Of a stretch of DNA of 50,984 nucleotides, positions 16,709-23,388 are shown one piece after another. The notes beneath the pieces are model-generated. The model was not told the origin of the DNA. It saw only the letters and a program-made list of their open reading frames with translations, and ran no database searches. The DNA comes from Euryarchaeota archaeon UBA561 (GTDB taxonomy: Archaea > Thermoplasmatota > Poseidoniia > Poseidoniales > Poseidoniaceae). The position numbers were made by a program, and so were the translations under genes. The number at the start of each line of letters is the position of its first letter. The first letter of the stretch is position 1. The DNA lies in the NCBI GenBank assembly GCA_002502295.1, contig DANX01000012.1, positions 1 to 50,984 of the forward strand, read 5' to 3'.

Positions 16709-17494
16709 ATGAGCGATGGGGAAGCCATTGAAGAGGCATGGGGCGCCCTTCGACCCCATTGGGCCATCGAACCAAGTTCGCATCCGCTCCCTTCAACACC
16801 CGTTTACGCTGGGTTGCGAATGTTTCTCTCGCCGTTGTTGCGACCGCTGCTTCGCTGGAAAATAACCGGTGCTGAACGCATCCCTCGCTCAGGAGCGACC
16901 ATACTCGCCGCCAACCACCTCTCACACATTGACCCCATTGCCGTGATTGCGGCCGCCCGCAGGACCACACATTATCTGGCCAAGGACGGCCACTTCAGCA
17001 ATCCATTGACCAGCTTCTTGATGCGAGCAACCGGCCAAATCGAAACACATCGGGAAGCAGGTGGGAGCGATGCATTGGCCAGCGCTGCGAGCATCCTTGA
17101 CCACGGCAAAGCTCTCGGAATCTTCCCCGAAGGAACGCGTTCGAAACGGCAGGAACCACCGTTTATGCTTCCCGGGAAAACAGGTGTTGCCCGCTTGGCG
17201 GCAGCTTATCCTGACGCCGTTGTGGTTCCGATGGCTCTGGTTGGAACACGCAACATTATGCGTCCACAGCACGACAAATGGCCTCGACTTCATCGCACAT
17301 TTGGAGTCAATGCTGGAGCAGGTGTCACGTGGCATGACTGGCTCTCATCCCCTTCCGGTGGCGGTATGACACCCGCTTCCCTCACCACCCTGGCCGAGTC
17401 CGAGGACCACGAAATTCGAGCGGAACTTTCACGCTTGTTCAGGAAATTTACTGACCAACTTATGGCGTCAATGGCTGCTCTAGGCGCTCCTTAA
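16709..17494 (+). CDS. plsC: 1-acyl-glycerol-3-phosphate acyltransferase family protein
   Basis: A membrane-associated acyltransferase of the PlsC/LPLAT family. Motif I is NHLSHIDP (NHX4D) and motif III is FPEGTRS. A further VVPMALVGT motif follows. The N-terminal amphipathic stretch (FLSPLLRPLLRW) could bind the membrane. Typical archaeal lipids are ethers, so an acyltransferase may act on a minor lipid, a lipoprotein or a glycolipid; that is inference, though such genes are known in Marine Group II. I use ATG 16709; an in-frame GTG at 16664 would add 15 basic residues without clear support. Confidence 0.88.
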   Translation: MSDGEAIEEAWGALRPHWAIEPSSHPLPSTPVYAGLRMFLSPLLRPLLRWKITGAERIPRSGATILAANHLSHIDPIAVIAAARRTTHYLAKDGHFSNPLTSFLMRATGQIETHREAGGSDALASAASILDHGKALGIFPEGTRSKRQEPPFMLPGKTGVARLAAAYPDAVVVPMALVGTRNIMRPQHDKWPRLHRTFGVNAGAGVTWHDWLSSPSGGGMTPASLTTLAESEDHEIRAELSRLFRKFTDQLMASMAALGAP

Positions 17495-17497
17495 ATC

Positions 17498-17506
17498 TAC
17501 ATATAG
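17498..17506 (+). promoter_or_regulatory. TATA box of the unknown gene at 17527
   Basis: CTACATATAG is centred about 25 bases before the GTG at 17527. The predicted transcription start falls at the start codon, so the mRNA is probably leaderless. Confidence 0.5.
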
Positions 17507-17526
17507 ACTCACGCACTAAGGATTAT

Positions 17527-18273
17527 GTGTCGTTGGTATTCACGCCTTTCGGACTCCTCGGCGCCCATGAACCTCTGGATGGCATCAGTCCGGACCGAAT
17601 TGAGGCCGAGTTGCGCGGTCTCGATCTCCTGCAAACCATCATGCTGAACGTCGAGAACTGGACTTCATTGAACTGCCACAGATCGGGTAACAGCCAGTTG
17701 GTCACAAGGATAGAAGGCTATGAAATGCGAATCGACATCATCAAAACCATCTCATCGTTCTTGGTCCACAACGACCCACACCTCGAAGTCCACCTTTATC
17801 GAGGACGAAACAGAACGGTCGGTTCGGTTGAACGTCTTTGCATTGCCTTGACAGGAAGTCACCCCGGGTGCGCGATAGCAGACGCCATCGTGTCATTGGT
17901 CTTGCTGGGAGAATCAAATTGGCCGAGGGCGGCCACCCCCCATACGCTCAGGGAATTTGCTGAAGAAGCCGAACGGCAACGTTTGGGGAAACACCTCAAG
18001 CTGGGCTTGATCAATTTATCATTGGAAGACATTGAAGAGATTGCGGATGTGCGCCAGGCCATCGAGTTGGGAGTTTCACACGCCGCCATTGACCTGTTGT
18101 GCAGTTTTGCTCGACGGTGTTACACCTGCAAAGGCATGGAGATGGAGGCGGTGAAGCGCTACATTCTGCCGCTGTTCGAAGGAATTACTCAGGCAGAGAT
18201 TGAAGCCTATGCTCTCCGTCCGAGCACACCGGCTGACATCTTGTTTCTTCCATATTTGGAATCAACGGCATGA
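17527..18273 (+). CDS. Uncharacterised 248-residue protein
   Basis: A soluble, mostly helical protein with no signal peptide or membrane helix. The N terminus (SLVFTPFGLLGAHEPLDGI) is beta-rich and the middle repeats short helices (GKHLKLGLINLSLEDIEEIADVRQ). Two cysteines in CYTCKG near residue 198 could bind a metal but have no matching pair. The family is not recognised. GTG 17527 is supported by a TATA box at -25. It precedes thyA by 45 bases in the same direction but has its own promoter. Function unknown. Confidence 0.7.
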   Translation: MSLVFTPFGLLGAHEPLDGISPDRIEAELRGLDLLQTIMLNVENWTSLNCHRSGNSQLVTRIEGYEMRIDIIKTISSFLVHNDPHLEVHLYRGRNRTVGSVERLCIALTGSHPGCAIADAIVSLVLLGESNWPRAATPHTLREFAEEAERQRLGKHLKLGLINLSLEDIEEIADVRQAIELGVSHAAIDLLCSFARRCYTCKGMEMEAVKRYILPLFEGITQAEIEAYALRPSTPADILFLPYLESTA

Positions 18274-18318
18274 ACAACGCCTAAGTGCTTCCTCTGCTGT
18301 CTTCCGTTAGGTGGAAAC

Positions 18319-19113
18319 TTGGAAGCGTACCTTGACTTGATGCGTCACATCCTCGACCACGGAGCTGACAAAGGCGACCGGACGGGAACCGGCACCAAAT
18401 CCGTATTCGGCTATCAGATGAGGTTTGACTTGGCCGAAGGATTTCCAATGGTGACCACGAAGAAACTGCACTTGCCTTCCATCGTCCATGAACTTCTCTG
18501 GTTTCTGAAAGGCGATACCAACGTTGGGTACCTCCAAGAGAACGGCGTACGTATCTGGAACGAATGGGCGGATCAGAACGGGGACCTCGGACCAGTTTAT
18601 GGAAAGCAATGGAGGAAGTGGGAAGCCAAGGACGGCCGGATCATTGACCAGGTACAGGAAGCCATTGAAACCATCAAAACAAATCCAAACAGCCGCCGAA
18701 TCATTGTGTCCGCTTGGAACGTAGGGGAACTTGAGGAGATGGCATTGATGCCATGCCATGCCTTCTTCCAATTTCATGTGGCGGATGGAAAACTGAATTG
18801 CCAACTCTACCAACGGAGCGCCGATGTTTTTCTTGGCGTCCCGTTCAACATTGCCTCATATGCCCTCTTGACACACATGATGGCACAGGTCTGCGACTTA
18901 GAAGCCGGGGTCTTTGTTCACACCCTAGGCGACGCTCACCTCTACAACAACCATCTTGACCAAGCCAGGCTCCAAATCTCAAGGGAACCACTGGCGCTTC
19001 CCAAATTAACATTGAACCCAAGCATCACCGACATTGATGGATTTACCTACGACGACATTAAAATTGAAGGATACGAACATCATCCTCACATCAAAGCACC
19101 CATATCTGTCTGA
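18319..19113 (+). CDS. thyA: Thymidylate synthase
   Basis: It methylates dUMP to dTMP with methylene-tetrahydrofolate, which is oxidised to dihydrofolate. At 264 residues it matches the bacterial enzyme length exactly. Visible signatures are DRTGTGT near the N terminus, the catalytic cysteine in [33 protein letters not shown] and [10 protein letters not shown]. The start is TTG 18319 preceded by GGTGG; no ATG fits, and this start aligns with the family N terminus. The next gene, dihydrofolate reductase, begins nine bases after the stop, forming a thymidylate cycle operon. ThyA rather than ThyX makes a dihydrofolate reductase necessary. Confidence 0.96.
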   Translation: MEAYLDLMRHILDHGADKGDRTGTGTKSVFGYQMRFDLAEGFPMVTTKKLHLPSIVHELLWFLKGDTNVGYLQENGVRIWNEWADQNGDLGPVYGKQWRKWEAKDGRIIDQVQEAIETIKTNPNSRRIIVSAWNVGELEEMALMPCHAFFQFHVADGKLNCQLYQRSADVFLGVPFNIASYALLTHMMAQVCDLEAGVFVHTLGDAHLYNNHLDQARLQISREPLALPKLTLNPSITDIDGFTYDDIKIEGYEHHPHIKAPISV

Positions 19114-19122
19114 GGCCCTCAT

Positions 19123-19593
19123 ATGCTGTCGATGATTTTTGCTTGCGATGAGGAAGGGGCGATTGGAAAAAATGGAGATTTACCCTGGCGTCAATCCTCA
19201 GATCTTCAGCACTTTAAGCGAACAACCCTCAACAAAACTGTCGTCATGGGAAGAAAAACTTGGGAGAGTTTAGGGCAGCCTCTGCCAAAGCGTCGAAACA
19301 TCGTGATGACGCGTCAAGGAATCGACGACGATGTCGAGGTCATGACGCATGAAGAGGTCATGGCACTCGCTGAAGACGAAGAAGTGATGATCATTGGAGG
19401 AGGGGAAATCTATGCCTTGTTCTTGCCCCACGCAAAGGAAGTTCATCGTACAATCATTCACACGGTGGTAGAGGGGGCCGACACCTTTGCGCCTGAACTT
19501 GAAGCAGAGGGCTACTACTTGCTTACTGAACGTCATGTCCTCGCTGGGGAGCGGGACGATTATCCCATGACCTTTCAACATTGGATCGTTTGA
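19123..19593 (+). CDS. folA: Dihydrofolate reductase
   Basis: It reduces dihydrofolate to tetrahydrofolate with NADPH, regenerating the cofactor that ThyA consumes. Family motifs are IGKNGDLPWR near residue 15, VVMGRKTWESLG around residue 43 and the glycine-rich MIIGGGEIYALFLPHA near residue 95. The 156-residue length is typical. It follows thyA by nine bases. Its stop codon directly abuts that of the converging mazG gene. Confidence 0.95.
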   Translation: MLSMIFACDEEGAIGKNGDLPWRQSSDLQHFKRTTLNKTVVMGRKTWESLGQPLPKRRNIVMTRQGIDDDVEVMTHEEVMALAEDEEVMIIGGGEIYALFLPHAKEVHRTIIHTVVEGADTFAPELEAEGYYLLTERHVLAGERDDYPMTFQHWIV

Positions 19594-19962
19594 TCAATCC
19601 GGACGGTACTCAGTGACTCGAACTCCGAGACGGCCCTGGAGTGCCTCTCGTTTCATGATACGAGCGTACTTCTTCTCGAAGGCCGCTTTCAAGTCCACTT
19701 CCATCGCAAGGCTATGGCCCATCAGGAGGATGAGGACATCTGCCATTTCTTCAGCGCACTCAGCAATTGGTTTACCTTTGGTTATGGCGGCGGCCAATTC
19801 ACCGAGTTCTTCAATTGTCAGAGCAAGCCTGTATCCCATGTCGTGGCCGTTTTGACCGGCAAAATCGTGCTTGTGGTGAAACGCTGCGACCTTCTTCATC
19901 ATGACATCCCACTCGTTCGATGCCTCGTGGGACATCCAATCCTCTACCGAAAATCCTTCCAT
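19594..19962 (-). CDS. MazG-like nucleotide pyrophosphohydrolase
   Basis: A small all-alpha NTP pyrophosphohydrolase of 122 residues. It shows the magnesium-binding acidic motif EELGEL near residue 53 and EEMADV near residue 72, as in MazG and dCTPase/dUTPase families. Such enzymes hydrolyse NTPs or dNTPs to NMP plus pyrophosphate, limiting misincorporation or supplying dUMP. Placement next to thyA and folA suggests a dUTP or dCTP substrate, which is inference. The start ATG 19962 gives a leader (MEGFSVEDWMSHEASNEW) longer than in the shortest members. Confidence 0.85.
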   Translation of the reverse strand: MEGFSVEDWMSHEASNEWDVMMKKVAAFHHKHDFAGQNGHDMGYRLALTIEELGELAAAITKGKPIAECAEEMADVLILLMGHSLAMEVDLKAAFEKKYARIMKREALQGRLGVRVTEYRPD

Positions 19963-19998
19963 GGTTGAACCTCAACCGAGCAGCCCTTGATGGTTGTC

Positions 19999-20781
19999 TT
20001 AGCCGAGCATGGCAAAAATACAGGCCCATACAGGTTCAAGGCGGTCATTGGCCTGAGCAGAAACATCCTCATGATTCAGCGCCTTTTCTGCATCCAACGG
20101 ATCGCGACCTGCAGCCCAATTTGAAGAGATGCAAACTGCCGCGTAGGGCACGGTGAGTTCACAGGCGAGTTTTGCCTCTCGAGGCATGGTCATGCCCACC
20201 ATGTCTCCGCCAAGACCTTCAATGGCGTCCACCTCAGCTACCGTTTCAAATTGAGGCCCCTGGGTTAACCAATAGGTATAGCGCATGATTTCGTTGTCGT
20301 CAAAGCCCTGAACCTCCCGAAGAACCCCTTCAAGGACTGAATTCATTGACTCATCGAAGGGAACAGTGACCGAGGTAAAGGTGGATTCATCGTCATGAAA
20401 CGTGGTAGCCACGCCGGTAAAGTCGACGTATTGTTCAGCGATTCCAACCTTGCCAGGGACAAACGTAGAGGCGATGGCTCCCACCGAACACACCGAGAGC
20501 ACGGCATCGACGTTCGATTGAGACATGGCCGTCATGTTCGCTTTGTGGTTGATCATGTGAGGTGGGCATCCGTGCCCCGAGTCACTGTGGTGACGTTGGA
20601 GGAAAATCAATTCATGGGATTCTCCTTGGATGACCAGAGAGAAACAACGCAACGGCACAGGGCCAAATGGAGTGTCAACGAGGAGGTCGTCGGCGCGGGC
20701 GACTTCTCCACCCACGGCCCCGATTTTCGCGGAGAGGTCCATGTTGATGAGGCCGGTTCCTCCAATCACACCGAGTCGCAT
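19999..20781 (-). CDS. mtnP: S-methyl-5'-thioadenosine (or thioinosine) phosphorylase
   Basis: A purine nucleoside phosphorylase family member that salvages methylthioadenosine by phosphorolysis. Motifs are IGGTGL at the N terminus with the phosphate-binding Gly-rich turn, FLQRHHSDSGHGCPPHMINHKANM around residue 77 (the H-G-x-x-P-P-H-x-(I/V)-N-(H/Y) motif), and VGMTMPREAKLACEL near residue 195. At 260 residues it is of normal length. Which base is used cannot be judged with certainty. It follows mazG in the same direction, upstream of it by 36 bases, and may be co-transcribed. Confidence 0.92.
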   Translation of the reverse strand: MRLGVIGGTGLINMDLSAKIGAVGGEVARADDLLVDTPFGPVPLRCFSLVIQGESHELIFLQRHHSDSGHGCPPHMINHKANMTAMSQSNVDAVLSVCSVGAIASTFVPGKVGIAEQYVDFTGVATTFHDDESTFTSVTVPFDESMNSVLEGVLREVQGFDDNEIMRYTYWLTQGPQFETVAEVDAIEGLGGDMVGMTMPREAKLACELTVPYAAVCISSNWAAGRDPLDAEKALNHEDVSAQANDRLEPVWACIFAMLG

Positions 20782-20812
20782 GTTTGCCGCACGTGGTGAT
20801 GACTTGTCAAGT

Positions 20813-21781
20813 CTACGGCGATTGGGTATCTTCTGTGGTAAAATTCAGTTCATTGATCGCTCGCGCAGCGGCGACAACATCACCATCCTCCCACCAGTCG
20901 ACCGCTACAAAGGTGGGTCGCTTCCCATGCATTTCCCAGCATTCAAGGGCTCGACTGACCAAAAATTCAGGGTCATTGGTTTCATCAGCGTCGGTCGGGC
21001 TTGAAAGCCCAAGCGGGCCGCTGAGCCAATTGTTCATATGGAAAACAACCTGATTTTCATCGCCGCGATGAGGGGTGCAATCCATCTCTTCCTTGCTTTC
21101 CTCGGCGTAATTCGTCGTCCAACTGTGGGTAAGGAAGTCATGGAACCAAGGAAACGCTTCATCGGAGGATTGTTCCCAAAAAACAACCATCTGCTCCCCA
21201 TTTTGAATCATTTCCCGAAGGGTTGGCCAAGGTTCGTTCATGCCGTGAACGAAGACATGGTCCATGAGCCCGGAGTCGTTCAAGACCTCGTGTAGATGGG
21301 CGGGTTCGACGTAGTTTTCAATCAGAAGGGTCACCACGTCATTTGGTGCGCTCGTCATGTGGGATTGCAACGCAGTGAGCCATGTTCGTGCGTCTACGCT
21401 GCCATAGCTGCAGGGGTTGATCGCCCCCCCACTGTTCCCGTGACACAAGCGAACACCATCCGAATTTGGATTGGAGGGGTCAGCGTAATGCGTGTCAAGC
21501 ATGAACGCCCTCATGCCTGCATTCCACTGGGCATCAAGTCCAGTCCGGTGGTTGCTTGCCGGATAGAAAATTCCATCCTCATGGGTTGCAAAGGCGTTGT
21601 GAGTCTCAGGGAAGGTGACATTGTCATAAGTTCGAGAGCACAAAACGTCCCATCCGTTGCACACCATTCCATCATCGTGCTCCTGAACTTGAACCGCTTC
21701 CTCCGCTTCGTTGGACACAGAGGCACAACCCGGCAACGCCATGCACGCCACCAATAGGAAGGCAACGAAGAGCCTCTGCAT
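20813..21781 (-). CDS. Secreted lipoprotein with PI-PLC-X-like domain
   Basis: The 322-residue precursor starts with a lipoprotein signal peptide ending in LPGCAS, a lipobox with C19. The mature part has PI-PLC-like catalytic elements: a first histidine in FPETHNAFAT and a second in MLDTHYAD, with LCHGN later. It ends in a domain with VAVDWWEDGD. Such proteins cleave phosphodiester-linked inositol lipids or GPI-like anchors, so it might act on host, prey or detrital lipid; the target is unknown. Lipidation of archaeal proteins at such a motif is plausible but not shown here. Confidence 0.82.
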   Translation of the reverse strand: MQRLFVAFLLVACMALPGCASVSNEAEEAVQVQEHDDGMVCNGWDVLCSRTYDNVTFPETHNAFATHEDGIFYPASNHRTGLDAQWNAGMRAFMLDTHYADPSNPNSDGVRLCHGNSGGAINPCSYGSVDARTWLTALQSHMTSAPNDVVTLLIENYVEPAHLHEVLNDSGLMDHVFVHGMNEPWPTLREMIQNGEQMVVFWEQSSDEAFPWFHDFLTHSWTTNYAEESKEEMDCTPHRGDENQVVFHMNNWLSGPLGLSSPTDADETNDPEFLVSRALECWEMHGKRPTFVAVDWWEDGDVVAAARAINELNFTTEDTQSP

Positions 21782-21829
21782 GAAGTGCCCAAGGGGTCAA
21801 AGGCCATCAAATCGATGGTGCAACGCCGT

Positions 21830-22792
21830 TTACTCGTTGAGACGAGCGACGAGGTCGGCTTTCTTGCCAGACACGGGCTTGCCAGCGGCCTTCAGCAACT
21901 CCTTGAGCTCTGCGACCGTCATGCTGTCATAATCGGCATCGTTGGCTGTTTCTGGAGCAGGAGCCTCTTCAGCAGGAGCTTCTTGAGGGGCAGCCTCGGC
22001 GGGTGCTTCTTCCACAGGGTCATCATTGTCGCCTGCGTTTGAGTCAGCCCCATCTTCAGCCATTTCAGCCTCTTCCTCGGCCATGGCAGCTGCAAGCGCT
22101 GCAGCCTTCTTGGCCTTGAGTTCAGCGGATTGACGCTCTTCCTGAGCGTGAATCTCATCAAGCGTGGGACCATCAGCAACAACCACACCTTCTTGCAGAA
22201 GTTGGCTCTTGCGGATAGCTACAGAACGAACAGGGTAAATGGACTTAACACCCTTTTCAATCTCTTCTTCGAGCTTTCCATCAAGGAGGGCTCGTTGCAC
22301 ATCGGAATACGTGTTCTTCGCGGCGAAGGAGATGATGATGTCGCGGGTGCGGCTTCGCATGTCTTGCTTGACCGAGGTCTGCACGCGCTGCTGGGTGATG
22401 ATGAGTGGTTTCATTCGCACGAGGTATCCATCCGTGGTGACAACGTCAACCACATCGTCAACCTTTCCTCGATAGCGACGGATTTGACGTCGTGTGTGAT
22501 CGGTTTGGTGATGATGTCCGATGAAGGTGGTCAAGGCGTCCTGACCAACGCACTCGGAGACACGGAATCGCATCACGACGTGCATTTTCGAAAAGTTTCC
22601 GTCAAACTCTTGTTGCGTCATTTCGTAGACACGTCCGATGATGTGTTCATCCGACTCACCGATTGTTTCGCCAATTGGCTTGAAATCCCATGGATGTCGA
22701 GGTGCACGAATCGTGTACCATCGCTTTGTCTTCCACTTGTCACGTTGTTTACGCGCTGCTGCGCGTGCCTTTGCACTGATTTTCTTTGCCAT
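21830..22792 (-). CDS. rps3ae: Ribosomal protein eS1 (S3Ae) with C-terminal SAP domain
   Basis: The first about 220 residues are a typical archaeal/eukaryotic eS1: KKWYT-like KTKRWYTIRAP, IGRVYEMTQQEFDG, VMRFRVSECVGQDALTTFIGH and VKSIYPVRSVAIRKSQLL. An acidic, Ala/Pro/Glu-rich linker of about 65 residues follows. The last about 33 residues (MTVAELKELLKAAGKPVSGKKADLVARL) match a SAP helix-extended-helix motif, which binds nucleic acid. Canonical archaeal eS1 ends without this tail, so it is an added domain. ATG 22792 is chosen over 22894 because it matches the eS1 N terminus MAKKISAKA. A hairpin precedes the start codon. Confidence 0.93.
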   Translation of the reverse strand: MAKKISAKARAAARKQRDKWKTKRWYTIRAPRHPWDFKPIGETIGESDEHIIGRVYEMTQQEFDGNFSKMHVVMRFRVSECVGQDALTTFIGHHHQTDHTRRQIRRYRGKVDDVVDVVTTDGYLVRMKPLIITQQRVQTSVKQDMRSRTRDIIISFAAKNTYSDVQRALLDGKLEEEIEKGVKSIYPVRSVAIRKSQLLQEGVVVADGPTLDEIHAQEERQSAELKAKKAAALAAAMAEEEAEMAEDGADSNAGDNDDPVEEAPAEAAPQEAPAEEAPAPETANDADYDSMTVAELKELLKAAGKPVSGKKADLVARLNE

Positions 22793-22811
22793 GGTGATCA
22801 ACTCGGTGTGT

Positions 22812-22837
22812 CTTGCGGGGGCTACCCCACTTGCAAG
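22812..22837 (-). promoter_or_regulatory. Hairpin in the eS1 mRNA leader
   Basis: On the minus strand the leader reads CTTGC, then GGGG-TAG-CCCC, then GCAAG: two nested stems with a 4 + 1 base internal loop. It lies about 20 bases upstream of the eS1 start codon. A stable structure this close to the start of a ribosomal protein gene suggests autogenous translational control, by inference. No match to a known riboswitch is claimed. Confidence 0.4.
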
Positions 22838-22938
22838 TTGCGGACTGACCTCCCCTATTTGAATGAGCCTCATCTCAAGAATACTCTCATGCACGACGAT
22901 TCGGCAACCTCTTGACCTCCCCTCTCCACCGGGAAAGC

Positions 22939-23388
22939 GTGGGCCTTCATCACATCACATGGAGGGCGACGGCAAGCGCCCTCTCCAACGCCGATGTTTT
23001 GACCGAGGCCATGGCGTGGCTTATCGGTGATGAGGCCGCTGTAAAAAAGGACTCAAGCACTTCCTATCACGGACCGGAGCTGACGCTTTTGACGGCCTCA
23101 ACCACAAACAAACGAAAGGCCTTGAAATCCCTCGCACGGCTAGGCGAAACCAACCTTAGACGACTCCAAACGGAACTGACTCATCGGATGGACGACGAAC
23201 ATGTGCTCCATTTTCGAGTGTCCGTTGAGTCGGTGGTTGAAGGAGCACCGATACTGGCCACAAGCACTGGCACTGGAACCGTGAAGGGACAAGCAAAATT
23301 CGAAGTGTATTCGGGTCGAACTGAACAAGAACAACTGGACGATACCTTCGATGAGGTCTACAAACTCGTTGAGGGGAATCAAGAATGA
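22939..23388 (+). CDS. COG1325-type RNA-binding protein (predicted exosome-associated)
   Basis: A small archaeal protein of the DUF54/COG1325 family, thought to bind RNA and proposed to associate with the exosome. It has the expected start HHITWRATASALSNADVLTEAMAWL, then SSTSYHGPELTLL and KRKALKSLARLG, then LHFRVSVESVVEG. GTG 22939 gives 149 residues and starts right before the conserved strand; TTG 22912 adds nine residues with no ribosome site. The next gene overlaps its stop by ATGA, linking this RNA-related gene to a secreted protein in one transcript. Confidence 0.82.
   Translation: MGLHHITWRATASALSNADVLTEAMAWLIGDEAAVKKDSSTSYHGPELTLLTASTTNKRKALKSLARLGETNLRRLQTELTHRMDDEHVLHFRVSVESVVEGAPILATSTGTGTVKGQAKFEVYSGRTEQEQLDDTFDEVYKLVEGNQE

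Noticed and set aside
22130..22915. 261-residue frame on the plus strand opposite eS1
   Set aside because: It is the antisense of a well-supported ribosomal protein gene and has no recognisable motif.
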